Shown here one piece after another: positions 8,217 to 18,192 of a stretch of DNA of 64,000 nucleotides. Made by a program: the position numbers and the translations under genes. The DNA lies in contig NZ_FUYR01000002.1 in NCBI RefSeq assembly GCF_900168015.1, forward strand, positions 390,557 through 454,556, in the 5' to 3' direction. Under the pieces are notes generated by a model that worked only from the letters and a program-made list of their open reading frames with translations, had not been told where the DNA came from and made no database searches. Positions within the stretch are counted from its first letter, which is position 1. Each line of letters starts with the position of its first letter. The stretch comes from Daejeonella lutea (GTDB lineage: Bacteria; Bacteroidota; Bacteroidia; Sphingobacteriales; Sphingobacteriaceae).

Positions 8217-9536
8217 TTATCGGAGGTCAACAGCGTCATCGTTATTGATGACAAGTTCAAGCTTAACAGATTCTACATTTTGATCTGCCTTCTTGAGAAT
8301 TGTAATGCTATAACCGTTATACTCGCGGGTTTCACCCACCTCTGGTATTCTTCCAAAAATCTCACTAACAAGCCCTGCAACAGTATCGTAGTCACCGTCT
8401 TCAGGCAAATCATGCGGAAGGTATTCGTTAACATCATAAATAGAAGCTGTCGCATCAATAATAAACTCTGTTGAAGACACCTTATCTACGATAGGCTTTT
8501 CCTCATCGTATTCATCCTGTATTTCACCTACAAGCTCTTCCACGATATCCTCAAGGGTAACCATGCCGGCGGTACCGCCAAACTCGTCCAGAACAATCGC
8601 TATCTGGATGCGCTTCAACTGTAATTCGCTCAACAGGTCATTGATTTTCTTAGTTTCAGGGATAAAGTAAGGTTTACGGATGATATCTTTCAATACACAT
8701 TCCTTATTATCAGCCAAGAGGGGAAGAGTATCTTTTGCATGTACGATACCCACGATTTTGTCGATGGTTTCGTCGTAAACAGGGATTCGTGAATAACCTT
8801 CGTGGATAATAAGATCAAGCAGTTCGCGATGTGGCGTATTTAATTCGATGCCTGAAATTTTGGTTCTGGGCACCATGATATTCTTAACAACCCGCTCGTT
8901 AAAATCAAACACGTTCTTGATGAGTTCGTGTTCGTTGTTCTCCAATGCACCGCTTTCCTTGCCCTGATCAAGCAAATACTGAAGCTCCTCAGAACTGTGA
9001 TGAGCTTCATGACCACCGATAGTACTTATTCCTAAAAGTCTTAAGATGAAATTAGCAAAGCCATTCAAAAGCCAAATGAAAGGCCTGAATACGAGATAGA
9101 AAAAATGAAGAGGCAAAGCCACGCCCATTGTAGTTCCAATCGGACGTTGGATGGCCAGTGATTTCGGAGCCAATTCACCAAACACAATATGAAGTATTGT
9201 GATTATCGCAAAGGCCAGGACATGTCCAATATTTGTAGCAACAGCCGTGCTGGTATCAATATTCACAAGATGGAAAAATCTTGTCACAATATCAGTCATA
9301 ACTTCCTCACCTACCCAACCAAGCCCAAGGGATGCTAAGGTAATACCTAACTGAGTAGCTGCCAGATACCCATCAAGGTGCTGGGTCATGTGTTTTGCGA
9401 TTTTTGCAACTCTGCTGCCCGATTTTGCTTTTATTTCAATTTGGGAAGCACGAACTTTTACCAACGCAAATTCCGCGGCAACAAAAAAGCCATTTAAGAA
9501 AACCAGAAAAAAAGTGAAAAATAACGCCAGACCCAT
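8217..9536 (-). CDS. HlyC/CorC (CNNM-like) transporter with CBS pair
   Basis: This is an inner-membrane protein of 439 residues. Residues 1-190 form a DUF21/CNNM membrane domain with about four helices. A CBS pair follows (near 210-330, beginning VKNIMVPRTKISG), then a CorC_HlyC domain (DGDYDTVAGLVSEIFGRIP). Family members are linked to Mg2+ or Co2+ transport; the old name hemolysin is misleading. GldE of gliding bacteria is a relative, but with no gld neighbour I do not assign that name. Confidence 0.88.
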   Translation of the reverse strand: MGLALFFTFFLVFLNGFFVAAEFALVKVRASQIEIKAKSGSRVAKIAKHMTQHLDGYLAATQLGITLASLGLGWVGEEVMTDIVTRFFHLVNIDTSTAVATNIGHVLAFAIITILHIVFGELAPKSLAIQRPIGTTMGVALPLHFFYLVFRPFIWLLNGFANFILRLLGISTIGGHEAHHSSEELQYLLDQGKESGALENNEHELIKNVFDFNERVVKNIMVPRTKISGIELNTPHRELLDLIIHEGYSRIPVYDETIDKIVGIVHAKDTLPLLADNKECVLKDIIRKPYFIPETKKINDLLSELQLKRIQIAIVLDEFGGTAGMVTLEDIVEELVGEIQDEYDEEKPIVDKVSSTEFIIDATASIYDVNEYLPHDLPEDGDYDTVAGLVSEIFGRIPEVGETREYNGYSITILKKADQNVESVKLELVINNDDAVDLR

Positions 9537-9542
9537 ATTCTT

Positions 9543-10085
9543 TTAGTTATTTATGAATGTCGATTTATATAACTCCAAACTTTCTCTGATGACTTTATAT
9601 GCGTAATTTTTTCCCAAGAGATGTTCAATAGTAACATTCTTCATTTCTAGAGCTTTGTAGTCCTGGAAAAATCTTACAATTTCATTCATTGTATGTGGGG
9701 GTAATTCTTTCAAATCTTCAATGTAGTTAACCGACATATCGTTTTTAGCGACTGCTATAATCTTATCGTCCTGCTCACCATTATCAACCATGTGCATTAC
9801 ACCTACGACTTTTGCTTCGACTATTGACAATGGATAAACATCAACTGAACATAAAACTAAAATATCCAGGGGATCTTTGTCATCGCAATACGTTTGCGGT
9901 ATAAAGCCATAATTTGCAGGATACATTACCGACGAAAACAAGACTCGGTCAAGCTTGATCAGTCCAGAATCCTTATCAATTTCATATTTTGCTTTTGAAC
10001 CTTTTGGAATTTCGATGATCGCGTTTACGATCTCAGGGATATTTTCACCGGGAGAAACTGTATGCCAGGGGTTATCGTTAATCAT
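9543..10085 (-). CDS. ppa: Inorganic pyrophosphatase, family I
   Basis: This soluble enzyme hydrolyses PPi to two phosphates. The 180 residues include the family I signature [10 protein letters not shown], where the aspartates bind Mg2+, and upstream Lys/Arg/Tyr active-site segments ([20 protein letters not shown]). It sits 6 bases upstream of the CBS-domain gene and 2 bases after the DedA gene. Identification is secure. Confidence 0.96.
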   Translation of the reverse strand: MINDNPWHTVSPGENIPEIVNAIIEIPKGSKAKYEIDKDSGLIKLDRVLFSSVMYPANYGFIPQTYCDDKDPLDILVLCSVDVYPLSIVEAKVVGVMHMVDNGEQDDKIIAVAKNDMSVNYIEDLKELPPHTMNEIVRFFQDYKALEMKNVTIEHLLGKNYAYKVIRESLELYKSTFINN

Positions 10086-10087
10086 AT

Positions 10088-10750
10088 TTATTCAGGATTT
10101 AGCTCCTCTGCATCTTCTCTGTCTGCACCGATCTTCCTCTTCAAATAAGTAACAATCAGAGGAATAGTTGTTATTAAGATAAAACCAACAATTATGTACA
10201 AGAGATAATCATCAATTTCCTTCTCAAATCTTCTGCCAAGAAAGAACCCCAGCAAAGTTAAGGATGTAATCCACAGGAAAGCACCTGAAATGTTATAAAA
10301 TGCAAATCTCCTGTAGTCAAGTCTTACAATCCCGGCAATGATTGGAGCAAAAGTTCGTACTATAGGTATAAATCGGCCCATTATCAAAGCAAATGCACCC
10401 TGTTTTTTATAATAATTCTCGGCTGCCCGCAAAAATCTTTTCTTGAAAAAAATGGAGTCGTCTCGCTCATACAGAACTGGCCCCGTTTTCTTTCCAAACC
10501 AATATCCAACAAAGTTTCCGGCAACTGCAGCGGCTATAAGTCCGCCTATAAGCACATATATTGAAACGTCCAGTTTATTGGTTGCCACAAACATACCTGC
10601 TAAAAAAAGCAGATAATCACCTGGCAGAAAAAACCCAAAAAACAATCCTGTTTCCGCAAAAACTACAAATAGAAGAAGATAGAATCCTCCTTCCCGAAGC
10701 AGTTTTACCGGATCAACAAGGTGTTGCAGGGAGTCCCAAATCTCTTGCAT
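10088..10750 (-). CDS. DedA family membrane protein
   Basis: DedA proteins are inner-membrane transport proteins implicated in lipid flipping and proton-motive-force maintenance. The 220 residues show the family motifs [20 protein letters not shown] and [16 protein letters not shown], with about five hydrophobic segments and a charged C-terminus. It begins 45 bases after nuoN and may be read through from it. Confidence 0.92.
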   Translation of the reverse strand: MQEIWDSLQHLVDPVKLLREGGFYLLLFVVFAETGLFFGFFLPGDYLLFLAGMFVATNKLDVSIYVLIGGLIAAAVAGNFVGYWFGKKTGPVLYERDDSIFFKKRFLRAAENYYKKQGAFALIMGRFIPIVRTFAPIIAGIVRLDYRRFAFYNISGAFLWITSLTLLGFFLGRRFEKEIDDYLLYIIVGFILITTIPLIVTYLKRKIGADREDAEELNPE

Positions 10751-10795
10751 AAAATCAATATGCGTAAAGCTACAATATTTATGTAATAGTTTGGC

Positions 10796-12175
10796 TTAGA
10801 AAAGGCTTGATATGAAGCCTGGATATACACCAATCACAACGGTAATTAATGCGGAGAAGCCCAAAACAAAATTAAAATATGAGGACGATTGAATTTCATT
10901 CCGTTCCGCACCTTTGAAGTACATGGCAACAATAACCCTTAAATAGTAGAAAATACCAATCACGGCATTCAGCACAGCTAATATTACCAGCCAGATATGG
11001 TATTCTGCAAGGGCAGTCGAAAACATCATGAACTTTCCAATAAAACCAGCTGTCAGCGGTATTCCGGCAAGCGATAACATTGCCACTGTAAGTGTAAAGG
11101 CTATAAAAGGATTCTTTTTGGCAAGCCCGTTAAAACTGTCAAAATTATCTGCACCAGTTTGACGCTTGACCAGAATAAGCACAGCAAATGCGACAATCGA
11201 AGCTATGGAGTAAGCAGTTGCATAAATAAAAACTGAATTACTTGAGTTCACTCCCAATGCAACGATAGCAAACAACATATAACCCACGTGAGAAATACTT
11301 GAAAATGCAAGCATTCTTTTAAAGCTATGTTGATATAAAGCAGTAACGTTTCCAACAAAAAGTGTCAGGAGAGAGATTACAAGCAGGGCAGGCATCCAGA
11401 AGTCATGCAACGGTGCAAAACACATTAGGAACAATCGTAGGAAAGCTGCAAAGCCTGCTGTCTTAACAACTGTACTCATGAATGCGGTTATCAAAGTTGG
11501 CGAGCCCTCATAAACATCAGGTGTCCAGAAGTGGAAGGGCGCAGCTCCGACCTTGAAACACAATCCAATTATCAGTAAAGTTATGCCAGTATAAAATAAT
11601 GGTGAGATTCCTGTTGGGTTCGCTATAACATAATCACGTATTTGGGTAAGGTCGAACGTGCCTGTTGCTCCGTAAAGCAGCGTGATTCCAAATAGCAAAA
11701 AGCCAGTTGAAAATGCGCCCATTAAAAAATATTTTAACGCAGCTTCGTTCGACTTGAAATCATCTTTCCGAATGCCGGCGAGAATATACAAGCTTACTGA
11801 CATGATTTCCACGCCGATAAACAGCATGGTAAGATTGTGGTACGAAACCATTACCAGTATCCCCGCAAGGGAAAATAGGATGAGGGTATAGTATTCAGCA
11901 ACATGCTCACTGATACTTTCAAAATAATCCTTTGAGATCAATAGTATCAACATAGTAGAAAAGATACATATTGTAGTGAATGCAATTGCGAAATTGTCAA
12001 ATAGCATCATTCCGCTGTAAATCGGCTGTGCTCCGCCATTCCATTCCAAAACCGCTAATACCAAAGCACCAGCAAGTCCCAGCAGAGTAGCTGGCAGCAA
12101 AGCATTTTTTGCTTTGTACAGGCCCAGGTAGAGAACCAGAATGGCTAAAATAGATAGGGTTATTAATGAGCTCAT
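10796..12175 (-). CDS. nuoN: NADH-quinone oxidoreductase subunit N
   Basis: This is an antiporter-like proton-pumping subunit in the membrane arm of complex I, 459 residues and about 14 helices. The conserved proton-channel Lys lies in HFWTPDVYEGSPTLIT (TM7/8 region) and the Glu in LFIGVEIMSVSLYIL (TM5). It is the last nuo gene in the block and starts 2 bases after nuoM. Confidence 0.96.
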   Translation of the reverse strand: MSSLITLSILAILVLYLGLYKAKNALLPATLLGLAGALVLAVLEWNGGAQPIYSGMMLFDNFAIAFTTICIFSTMLILLISKDYFESISEHVAEYYTLILFSLAGILVMVSYHNLTMLFIGVEIMSVSLYILAGIRKDDFKSNEAALKYFLMGAFSTGFLLFGITLLYGATGTFDLTQIRDYVIANPTGISPLFYTGITLLIIGLCFKVGAAPFHFWTPDVYEGSPTLITAFMSTVVKTAGFAAFLRLFLMCFAPLHDFWMPALLVISLLTLFVGNVTALYQHSFKRMLAFSSISHVGYMLFAIVALGVNSSNSVFIYATAYSIASIVAFAVLILVKRQTGADNFDSFNGLAKKNPFIAFTLTVAMLSLAGIPLTAGFIGKFMMFSTALAEYHIWLVILAVLNAVIGIFYYLRVIVAMYFKGAERNEIQSSSYFNFVLGFSALITVVIGVYPGFISSLF

Positions 12176-12177
12176 GC

Positions 12178-13638
12178 TTACTGTACTAAAATCTTTTGGT
12201 TTACCTGTTCGAGCAAATTAGAAATTGCAGCTTCAGATATATGAAGTATTGGTTGTGGATAAATCCCAATTACTATAATCAGTACTGAAACAATAAGAAG
12301 CACTGATTTTTCGGTGGTGTCAATATCGCTGAATATTGTGGTCCTTTCGTTTGTTACACCCAACATGACCTTTTGGTACATTCTGAGCATATAAACCGCC
12401 CCTAATATGATGGTGAGTCCTGCTAAGGCCGCGAAATAAATATTATAGTTGTAAACACCCATTAACAAAAGAAATTCTCCGATGAACCCATTGGTTAAAG
12501 GCAAGGCAACAGTACCTAATACGATTATTAAAAAAGCTATAGCAAGTTTCGGCGCAGGTTTTGCAATTCCACCAAGTTGGTCAAGTTCACGTGTGCCCAT
12601 CCTCCTAATAATGATATCTGCGACGAAGAACATTCCAACGACATTAATACCATGGTTCAGCATTTGGATCATCGCACCCTGCAAACCCTGCATATTCCAG
12701 GCAAAAATTCCTGCTGATATTAAGCCTACGTGAGCAATGGAAGAATAAGCGATCAGCCTTTTTATATCATTCTGAGTAAAGGCAATTATTGATGCATATA
12801 CGACACCGATTATTGAGAGGACGAGTGCAGTTAATCCCCAATCGTGAAAACCAAGCGGCGCTACTGGTATAAGCCAGCGAATCACACCATATATTCCCAT
12901 TTTCAACATGATTCCTGAAAGTAACATTGTTCCAGCGGTTGGGGCTTCTGTATACGTATCAGGCTGCCAGGTATGGAAGGGAAATACTGGCATCTTGATC
13001 GCGAATGCCAGGAAGAATGCCCAGAATATCCATCCCTGAGTTGATGAATCTAAATTGAGTTTATAAAATTCTGCGATATCATAACTGTTATTTGGTGTTT
13101 GAAGATGCAAATAGATTATAGCTAAAAGCATGATCAAGCTGCCCGCTATTGTATAGATAAAGAATTTTAAATTGACTTGAATTCTGTTCTGTCCACCCCA
13201 AAGCGCACAAATAAAGTAAATCGGAATTAAAGCAATTTCCCATCCCACATAAAACAGGAATCCATCCAGCGCAGTGAACACCAGAAGTAAGCCGCTTTGC
13301 ATGAAAAAGATCAGAGCGTAAAAAGCGCTTTGGTTCTTTATTTCGTGCTTGAAGCTAGACAGAATAATAATAGGGATCAGGAGATTCGTCAGAATAAGTA
13401 AAATCATGCTTATCCCATCAACTCCAGCTTTAAAATTTATACCGAACTGGGGAACCCAGGGTAAATTAACAAGATATTGAATTGATGCATCCGGTACGAA
13501 ATTCACATACATGTATGCGGTAACGGCCAATGGTAACAATGACAGCACACCTGCTAATGACCTGGCTGATTTACCAGCAATAAGCATTACAGCAGCAGCA
13601 ATAAGCGGAATAAAAATTTGCAACAGTAAAATTTCCAT
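12178..13638 (-). CDS. nuoM: NADH-quinone oxidoreductase subunit M
   Basis: This is the second antiporter-like subunit of complex I, 486 residues. Typical motifs are YVGWEIALIPIYFICALWGG (TM5 Glu), FPFHTWQPDTYTEAPTAGT (TM8 discontinuous helix) and RLIAYSSIAHVGL. It begins 20 bases after nuoL. Confidence 0.97.
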   Translation of the reverse strand: MEILLLQIFIPLIAAAVMLIAGKSARSLAGVLSLLPLAVTAYMYVNFVPDASIQYLVNLPWVPQFGINFKAGVDGISMILLILTNLLIPIIILSSFKHEIKNQSAFYALIFFMQSGLLLVFTALDGFLFYVGWEIALIPIYFICALWGGQNRIQVNLKFFIYTIAGSLIMLLAIIYLHLQTPNNSYDIAEFYKLNLDSSTQGWIFWAFFLAFAIKMPVFPFHTWQPDTYTEAPTAGTMLLSGIMLKMGIYGVIRWLIPVAPLGFHDWGLTALVLSIIGVVYASIIAFTQNDIKRLIAYSSIAHVGLISAGIFAWNMQGLQGAMIQMLNHGINVVGMFFVADIIIRRMGTRELDQLGGIAKPAPKLAIAFLIIVLGTVALPLTNGFIGEFLLLMGVYNYNIYFAALAGLTIILGAVYMLRMYQKVMLGVTNERTTIFSDIDTTEKSVLLIVSVLIIVIGIYPQPILHISEAAISNLLEQVNQKILVQ

Positions 13639-13658
13639 TTATCTAGTTCTACTCTCTG

Positions 13659-15566
13659 TTAAATTTTGTACATACTATAAACCAATAGCGCGACAATGCC
13701 AAACACCATCATAAAAATATAGAAGCCTACCATCCCTGACTGAAGCAATCTAAAACTCTTGCTTGCCTCAATAGCACCTTTTCCAAATCCATTCACTAGA
13801 CCATCAATCCCTTTTTTGTCAACCACTTTATGAAAGAAGCCTGAGAGGGAATCAAGAGGCCTGGTTATGAGGGATGCATAAATTTCATCGATGTAATATT
13901 TATTATAAGAAAGCCGTGCAAGTGTGCCTCTTTCGATCCTATCCTCAGCGGGAACTTCACCTTTCTTTACATATTTCTGGTAGGCAAATAGCATAGCACC
14001 TAATGCCCCAGCAACCGAAACCGCCATTAAAATAAATTCTGTAGAATGATCAAGAGTCAAATGAGGCATTTTGCCTGCTGACACGGCAAAAACAGGTGAC
14101 AAAAAGTTTTGAAGCCAGTGACCACCACCAAATATTTCCGGTATGCCGATAAATCCACCAATTACCGATAATACTGCCAACACGATCAATGGGATGGTCA
14201 TCGACGAAGGAGATTCATGTAAATGGTGTTCCTGTGCAGTGGTCCCGCGGAAAGATCCGTTAAATGTTAAAAACATCATCCTGAACATATAAAATGAAGT
14301 GAATACCGCACCGATCACTCCTAGTACCCAAAACAGCTGGTTGTGTTCATACACATGAGCAAGTATCTCATCTTTAGAGAAAAATCCGGAAAAAGGTGGT
14401 AATCCAGCAATGGCAATCGTTCCAATCATCATCGTAAGAAAGGTTACCGGTAATTTCTTCTTCAGCCCACCCATGTTTCGCATATCCTGTTCATTGCTCA
14501 TAGCATGAATAACAGAACCCGCTCCCAGGAATAATAAAGCTTTGAAGAATGCATGAGTAATCACATGGAAAAAAGCACCAGTGTAAGCACCGACCCCTAA
14601 ACCTAAAAACATGTAGCCGAGCTGTGAAACGGTTGAATAAGCGAGTACCTTTTTGATATCGTTCTGTGTTACGGCAATTGTCGCAGCGAGTAATAGTGTT
14701 GCTAACCCAACTATAGCGATCACGTGCAAAGTCTGCGGAGCAAGCGTAAATAAGATATTGGATCTGGCGATCATGTAAATACCAGCAGTGACCATGGTTG
14801 CGGCATGAATCAGAGCCGAAACCGGAGTTGGACCCGCCATTGCATCAGGCAACCATGTAAAAAGCGGTAATTGTGCTGATTTACCAATTGCCCCGACAAA
14901 TAGTAGAGATGTAATTATAATTAATGCACGGTCGCCAGCCAGCATACTTGCTGCCTGAGGAAAAATTACGGCGAACTCAACACTATTGAACGTTGTGAAG
15001 ATCAGGAACACAGCGATAAGGAAACCCAGATCGCCAATACGGTTCATTATAAATGCCTTTTTTGCTGCACTTGCATACGATGAGTTCGTGTACCAGAATC
15101 CGATCAGCAAATACGAACATAAACCCACTCCTTCCCAGCCAATAAACATGATCACATAATTGGATCCGAGGACTAAGAGAAGCATGAAAAATATAAAGAG
15201 ATTCAGGTAAGAAAAGAACTTTCCAAAACCAGCGTCATGCGACATATACCCTGTGGAATAAAGGTGGATAAGAAATCCTATCCCTGTTACGATGAGGAGC
15301 ATCAAAGCGCTCAGCGGATCTACCATGAATGAAAAGGGTATCTTAACAGTTCCGGCACTAATCCAGTCAAAAAGCGGTACAATAAACGATTTGGTGTTTG
15401 AGGCGTTAAGCTCAATAAATATCCCCAGGCTGACTATAAACGATGCAAGAACAGCTAAACAACCTGTTAATCCAATAACGCTTTTTGAGAGTGTATTACG
15501 GCCTAATCCATTGATAAGAAAACCTATCAGAGGAAATAATGGAACTAACCAAACTAAATTTATCAT
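13659..15566 (-). CDS. nuoL: NADH-quinone oxidoreductase subunit L
   Basis: This is the distal antiporter-like subunit with the long lateral helix, 635 residues. Motifs are GWEGVGLCSYLLIGFWY (TM5 Glu), LPDAMAGPTPVSALIHAATM and KKVLAYSTVSQLGYMF. The C-terminus carries the amphipathic lateral helix followed by a final TM. A 72-base gap with an inverted repeat separates it from nuoK. Confidence 0.97.
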   Translation of the reverse strand: MINLVWLVPLFPLIGFLINGLGRNTLSKSVIGLTGCLAVLASFIVSLGIFIELNASNTKSFIVPLFDWISAGTVKIPFSFMVDPLSALMLLIVTGIGFLIHLYSTGYMSHDAGFGKFFSYLNLFIFFMLLLVLGSNYVIMFIGWEGVGLCSYLLIGFWYTNSSYASAAKKAFIMNRIGDLGFLIAVFLIFTTFNSVEFAVIFPQAASMLAGDRALIIITSLLFVGAIGKSAQLPLFTWLPDAMAGPTPVSALIHAATMVTAGIYMIARSNILFTLAPQTLHVIAIVGLATLLLAATIAVTQNDIKKVLAYSTVSQLGYMFLGLGVGAYTGAFFHVITHAFFKALLFLGAGSVIHAMSNEQDMRNMGGLKKKLPVTFLTMMIGTIAIAGLPPFSGFFSKDEILAHVYEHNQLFWVLGVIGAVFTSFYMFRMMFLTFNGSFRGTTAQEHHLHESPSSMTIPLIVLAVLSVIGGFIGIPEIFGGGHWLQNFLSPVFAVSAGKMPHLTLDHSTEFILMAVSVAGALGAMLFAYQKYVKKGEVPAEDRIERGTLARLSYNKYYIDEIYASLITRPLDSLSGFFHKVVDKKGIDGLVNGFGKGAIEASKSFRLLQSGMVGFYIFMMVFGIVALLVYSMYKI

Positions 15567-15586
15567 TCTTGTTTTATATATTGAAC

Positions 15587-15632
15587 AGACTTACGAAGTT
15601 TACTTCTGCTTTGTTGTAGACTTCGTAAGTCT
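15587..15632. repeat. Inverted repeat in the nuoK-nuoL gap
   Basis: A perfect 13-bp arm (AGACTTACGAAGT, 15587-15599) is repeated in inverted form (15620-15632) with a 20-base loop. In the nuo transcript it forms a strong hairpin between nuoK and nuoL, but no U-run follows, so it is not a classic terminator. It could be a REP-like dispersed element, a stability hairpin or a processing site. Confidence 0.8.
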
Positions 15633-15638
15633 TCCTTT

Positions 15639-15968
15639 TTACCACTTTAATTTATTCAAGATATTAACATCCGTCGAGTTGGTATTCCGGAAGATCATTA
15701 CAATTATTGCCAATCCTACTGCTACCTCTGCAGCTGCAAGGGCCATAATAAAAAAGACGAAAATCTGTCCGGAAGCGTCATTATGATGAACTGAGAAGGC
15801 AGTAAGCAATAGGTTTACGGCGTTCAGCATTAACTCTATCGACATGAAAATGACGATCGCATTTCTGCGGATGAGCACACCTATTACACCAATTGCAAAT
15901 ATGATCGCACTAAGCAGGATATAATGATTTAATGGTACGCCCTGAAGTGCTTGTGTTACATTTTCCAT
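15639..15968 (-). CDS. nuoK: NADH-quinone oxidoreductase subunit K
   Basis: This is a small membrane subunit of complex I, 109 residues and three helices, with the conserved Glu in [14 protein letters not shown]. Its ATG shares one base with the nuoJ stop (TAATG). Confidence 0.96.
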   Translation of the reverse strand: MENVTQALQGVPLNHYILLSAIIFAIGVIGVLIRRNAIVIFMSIELMLNAVNLLLTAFSVHHNDASGQIFVFFIMALAAAEVAVGLAIIVMIFRNTNSTDVNILNKLKW

Positions 15969-16471
15969 TACGCCTGTTTAATATCTTTTTTTGCCAATAA
16001 AACTGCCCCGACCATTGCCGATAAAAGTAAAAGGGACGAAACCTCAAATGGTAAAAGGAATTTACTAAAGAGAACTTTACCTAAATTTTTCACCAGCCCA
16101 AGATCCTGTGTTTGTAAAACCAATGGATCGGATACATGAAGTGCTTTTAATGATCCAACTAATGTAATAACCAAGCACATTCCGGCAATTACACCAATCA
16201 TTTTAACAATTGCTGATTTTGAAGTTCCTTGACTTTCATTTAAGTTAAGGAGCATCAGTACAAAAAGGAATAATACCATGATAGCACCCATATAAACAAT
16301 GAAATTTACAATTGCGAGGAACTGCGCATTCAATAAAATATAATGGATGGTAAAGGTGAAAAATGTTACGATCAGATACAGAACGCTATGCACTGGATTC
16401 TTTGCGAAGATCACCAGCAAGGCGAAAAAGATCGACAGAAAGGCAACAAAATAAAAAAGAGATATACTCAT
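15968..16471 (-). CDS. nuoJ: NADH-quinone oxidoreductase subunit J
   Basis: This is a membrane subunit of complex I with five hydrophobic segments and the family segment [20 protein letters not shown]. The ATG at 16471 (MSISLFYF) is chosen over the TTG one codon upstream. Length is 167 residues. A 120-base gap before it contains a perfect promoter -7 element, so nuoJKLMN may also be transcribed separately. Confidence 0.95.
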   Translation of the reverse strand: MSISLFYFVAFLSIFFALLVIFAKNPVHSVLYLIVTFFTFTIHYILLNAQFLAIVNFIVYMGAIMVLFLFVLMLLNLNESQGTSKSAIVKMIGVIAGMCLVITLVGSLKALHVSDPLVLQTQDLGLVKNLGKVLFSKFLLPFEVSSLLLLSAMVGAVLLAKKDIKQA

Positions 16472-16506
16472 CAAAAATATCTTTAAAACTTCGCTCTATT
16501 TTGGGG

Positions 16507-16514
16507 CAAAGGTA
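16507..16514 (-). promoter_or_regulatory. Candidate -7 element of an internal promoter before nuoJ
   Basis: TACCTTTG on the minus strand matches the Bacteroidota consensus TAnnTTTG and lies 36 bases upstream of the nuoJ ATG. It shares the context GGGGCAAAG(A/G)TA (plus strand) with the nuoA promoter. No TTG is found at the expected -33 distance, so support is partial. Confidence 0.45.
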
Positions 16515-16591
16515 TAATTTCTACCGAAATACGGCAGTTTAACTAGTAATATTTCAGCATCCCGGGTTCCTTAAAAACCTCTTTGCTATTT

Positions 16592-17092
16592 TTATAATGA
16601 ACCGATTGGCTCTTCAACCAATTTGTCTTTTCCGTAAATAAAATCTTTTCTTAAGTAGTCAGCAGGAACGATCGGACCATCAAGATAAATCGCTTCTTTC
16701 GGACAAGCTTCTTCACACAAACCGCAAAAAATACAGCGAAGCATATTGATTTCGTACACAGCAGCGTACTTCTCTTCACGATATAAATGTTCTTCCCCTT
16801 TTTGTCTTTCGCCAGCAATCATTGTGATTGCTTCAGCAGGGCAGGAAAGGGCGCAAAGTCCGCAGGCTGTACAGCGTTCAGCACCATTCTCATCACGCTT
16901 CAAAGAATGCAAACCCCGCCAGTTTTCGGAAAACTCACGCTCAACTTCAGGATAAAAAATAGTCTCCTTCTTTTTAAACATGTGCATGAATGTAATGCCC
17001 ATGCCCTGAAAAATTGCCGGAAGGTATAATCTCTCCCAGAAATTCATCGGCTTCTGCTCTAGTACTTTCTTTCTGTTACTTAATGGTTCCAT
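16592..17092 (-). CDS. nuoI: NADH-quinone oxidoreductase subunit I
   Basis: This peripheral subunit carries two 4Fe-4S clusters (N6a, N6b). The two ferredoxin motifs are CTACGLCALSCPAEA and CIFCGLCEEACPKEA. Length is 166 residues. It follows nuoH by 62 bases. Confidence 0.96.
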   Translation of the reverse strand: MEPLSNRKKVLEQKPMNFWERLYLPAIFQGMGITFMHMFKKKETIFYPEVEREFSENWRGLHSLKRDENGAERCTACGLCALSCPAEAITMIAGERQKGEEHLYREEKYAAVYEINMLRCIFCGLCEEACPKEAIYLDGPIVPADYLRKDFIYGKDKLVEEPIGSL

Positions 17093-17154
17093 AAACCCTA
17101 AATCCTATCAAACAGAGTTAAATTAATTTATCACCCTCAGCAGGCTGCTGGCAA

Positions 17155-18192
17155 TTATAGTTTGTCAACAAACGTGATCACCACTCCGGTAATTACGATG
17201 TTAGCTATCGCTAACGGGATCAATATCTTCCATCCCAAATTCATCAATTGATCATAACGGAAACGAGGAACTGTCCACCTCACCCACATAAAAAAGAAGA
17301 TGAATACGAATATTTTTAGAAAGAGAACTCCCATGCCAATTAAAGGTCCAATGGTAGGCCCAGTCATTTCATTGACCCAATCCATTCCAGGATAGTTATA
17401 ACCTCCAAAATATAAGGTTGACATAACTGCCGACGCGAGGAACATGTTTAAATATTCAGCGAACATGAAAGCACCCATTTTAAATCCTGAATATTCTGTA
17501 TGATATCCTCCCACAAGCTCCGTCTCACATTCCGGAAGATCGAATGGAGTACGATTGGTTTCGGCAAATGAACACACCAAAAAGATAAGAAAGCCTAAAG
17601 GCTGATAAAGTATATTCCAGTTCGCTCCATGCTGTTGTTCAGCAATCTCTTTCATACTGAGCGTATTGGTAGCAAGCAGCAAAGCTATGATTGATAATCC
17701 CATTGGGATCTCATAGCTTATGCTTTGAGATGCTGCACGAACCGCTCCCATTAATGAGAACTTGTTATTCGATGCCCAGCCGCCAATCATAATTCCGTAA
17801 ACTCCTAAGGAAACTACACCGAAAATATAAAGTATCCCCACATTTATGTCTGTTACTTGAAGACTCACCAGCCGATCGGCGATAAGAACATCCTGTCCCC
17901 ATGGAATAACAGCACTTCCTATACACGCCGTTAGTAAAGCCAGTGAGGGACCTAATATAAAAAGCGCTTTAGAAGACTCCGCCGGAATGATTTCTTCTTT
18001 AAAGAACATTTTCAATCCGTCGGCTAGCGGCTGGAACATTCCTCCCCATCCGGCACGGCTAGGGCCTACACGATCCTGAAGATAACCGGCAATTTTGCGC
18101 TCGGCTAATGTTGAATACGCGGCTACTCCCAAACTGACTGAGAAAATTACAGTGATTAAAATAAACTTCTCTATTATAAATGCTAATTCCAT
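17155..18192 (-). CDS. nuoH: NADH-quinone oxidoreductase subunit H
   Basis: This membrane subunit forms part of the quinone chamber, 345 residues and about eight helices. Motifs are AERKIAGYLQDRVGPSRAG near the N-terminus and ETNRTPFDLPECETELVGGY. An ATGA overlap couples it to nuoG. Confidence 0.97.
   Translation of the reverse strand: MELAFIIEKFILITVIFSVSLGVAAYSTLAERKIAGYLQDRVGPSRAGWGGMFQPLADGLKMFFKEEIIPAESSKALFILGPSLALLTACIGSAVIPWGQDVLIADRLVSLQVTDINVGILYIFGVVSLGVYGIMIGGWASNNKFSLMGAVRAASQSISYEIPMGLSIIALLLATNTLSMKEIAEQQHGANWNILYQPLGFLIFLVCSFAETNRTPFDLPECETELVGGYHTEYSGFKMGAFMFAEYLNMFLASAVMSTLYFGGYNYPGMDWVNEMTGPTIGPLIGMGVLFLKIFVFIFFFMWVRWTVPRFRYDQLMNLGWKILIPLAIANIVITGVVITFVDKL

Noticed and set aside
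8175..8474. 99-codon plus-strand frame over the end of the CBS-domain transporter gene
   Set aside because: It is antisense to a conserved gene and shows no recognisable protein features.
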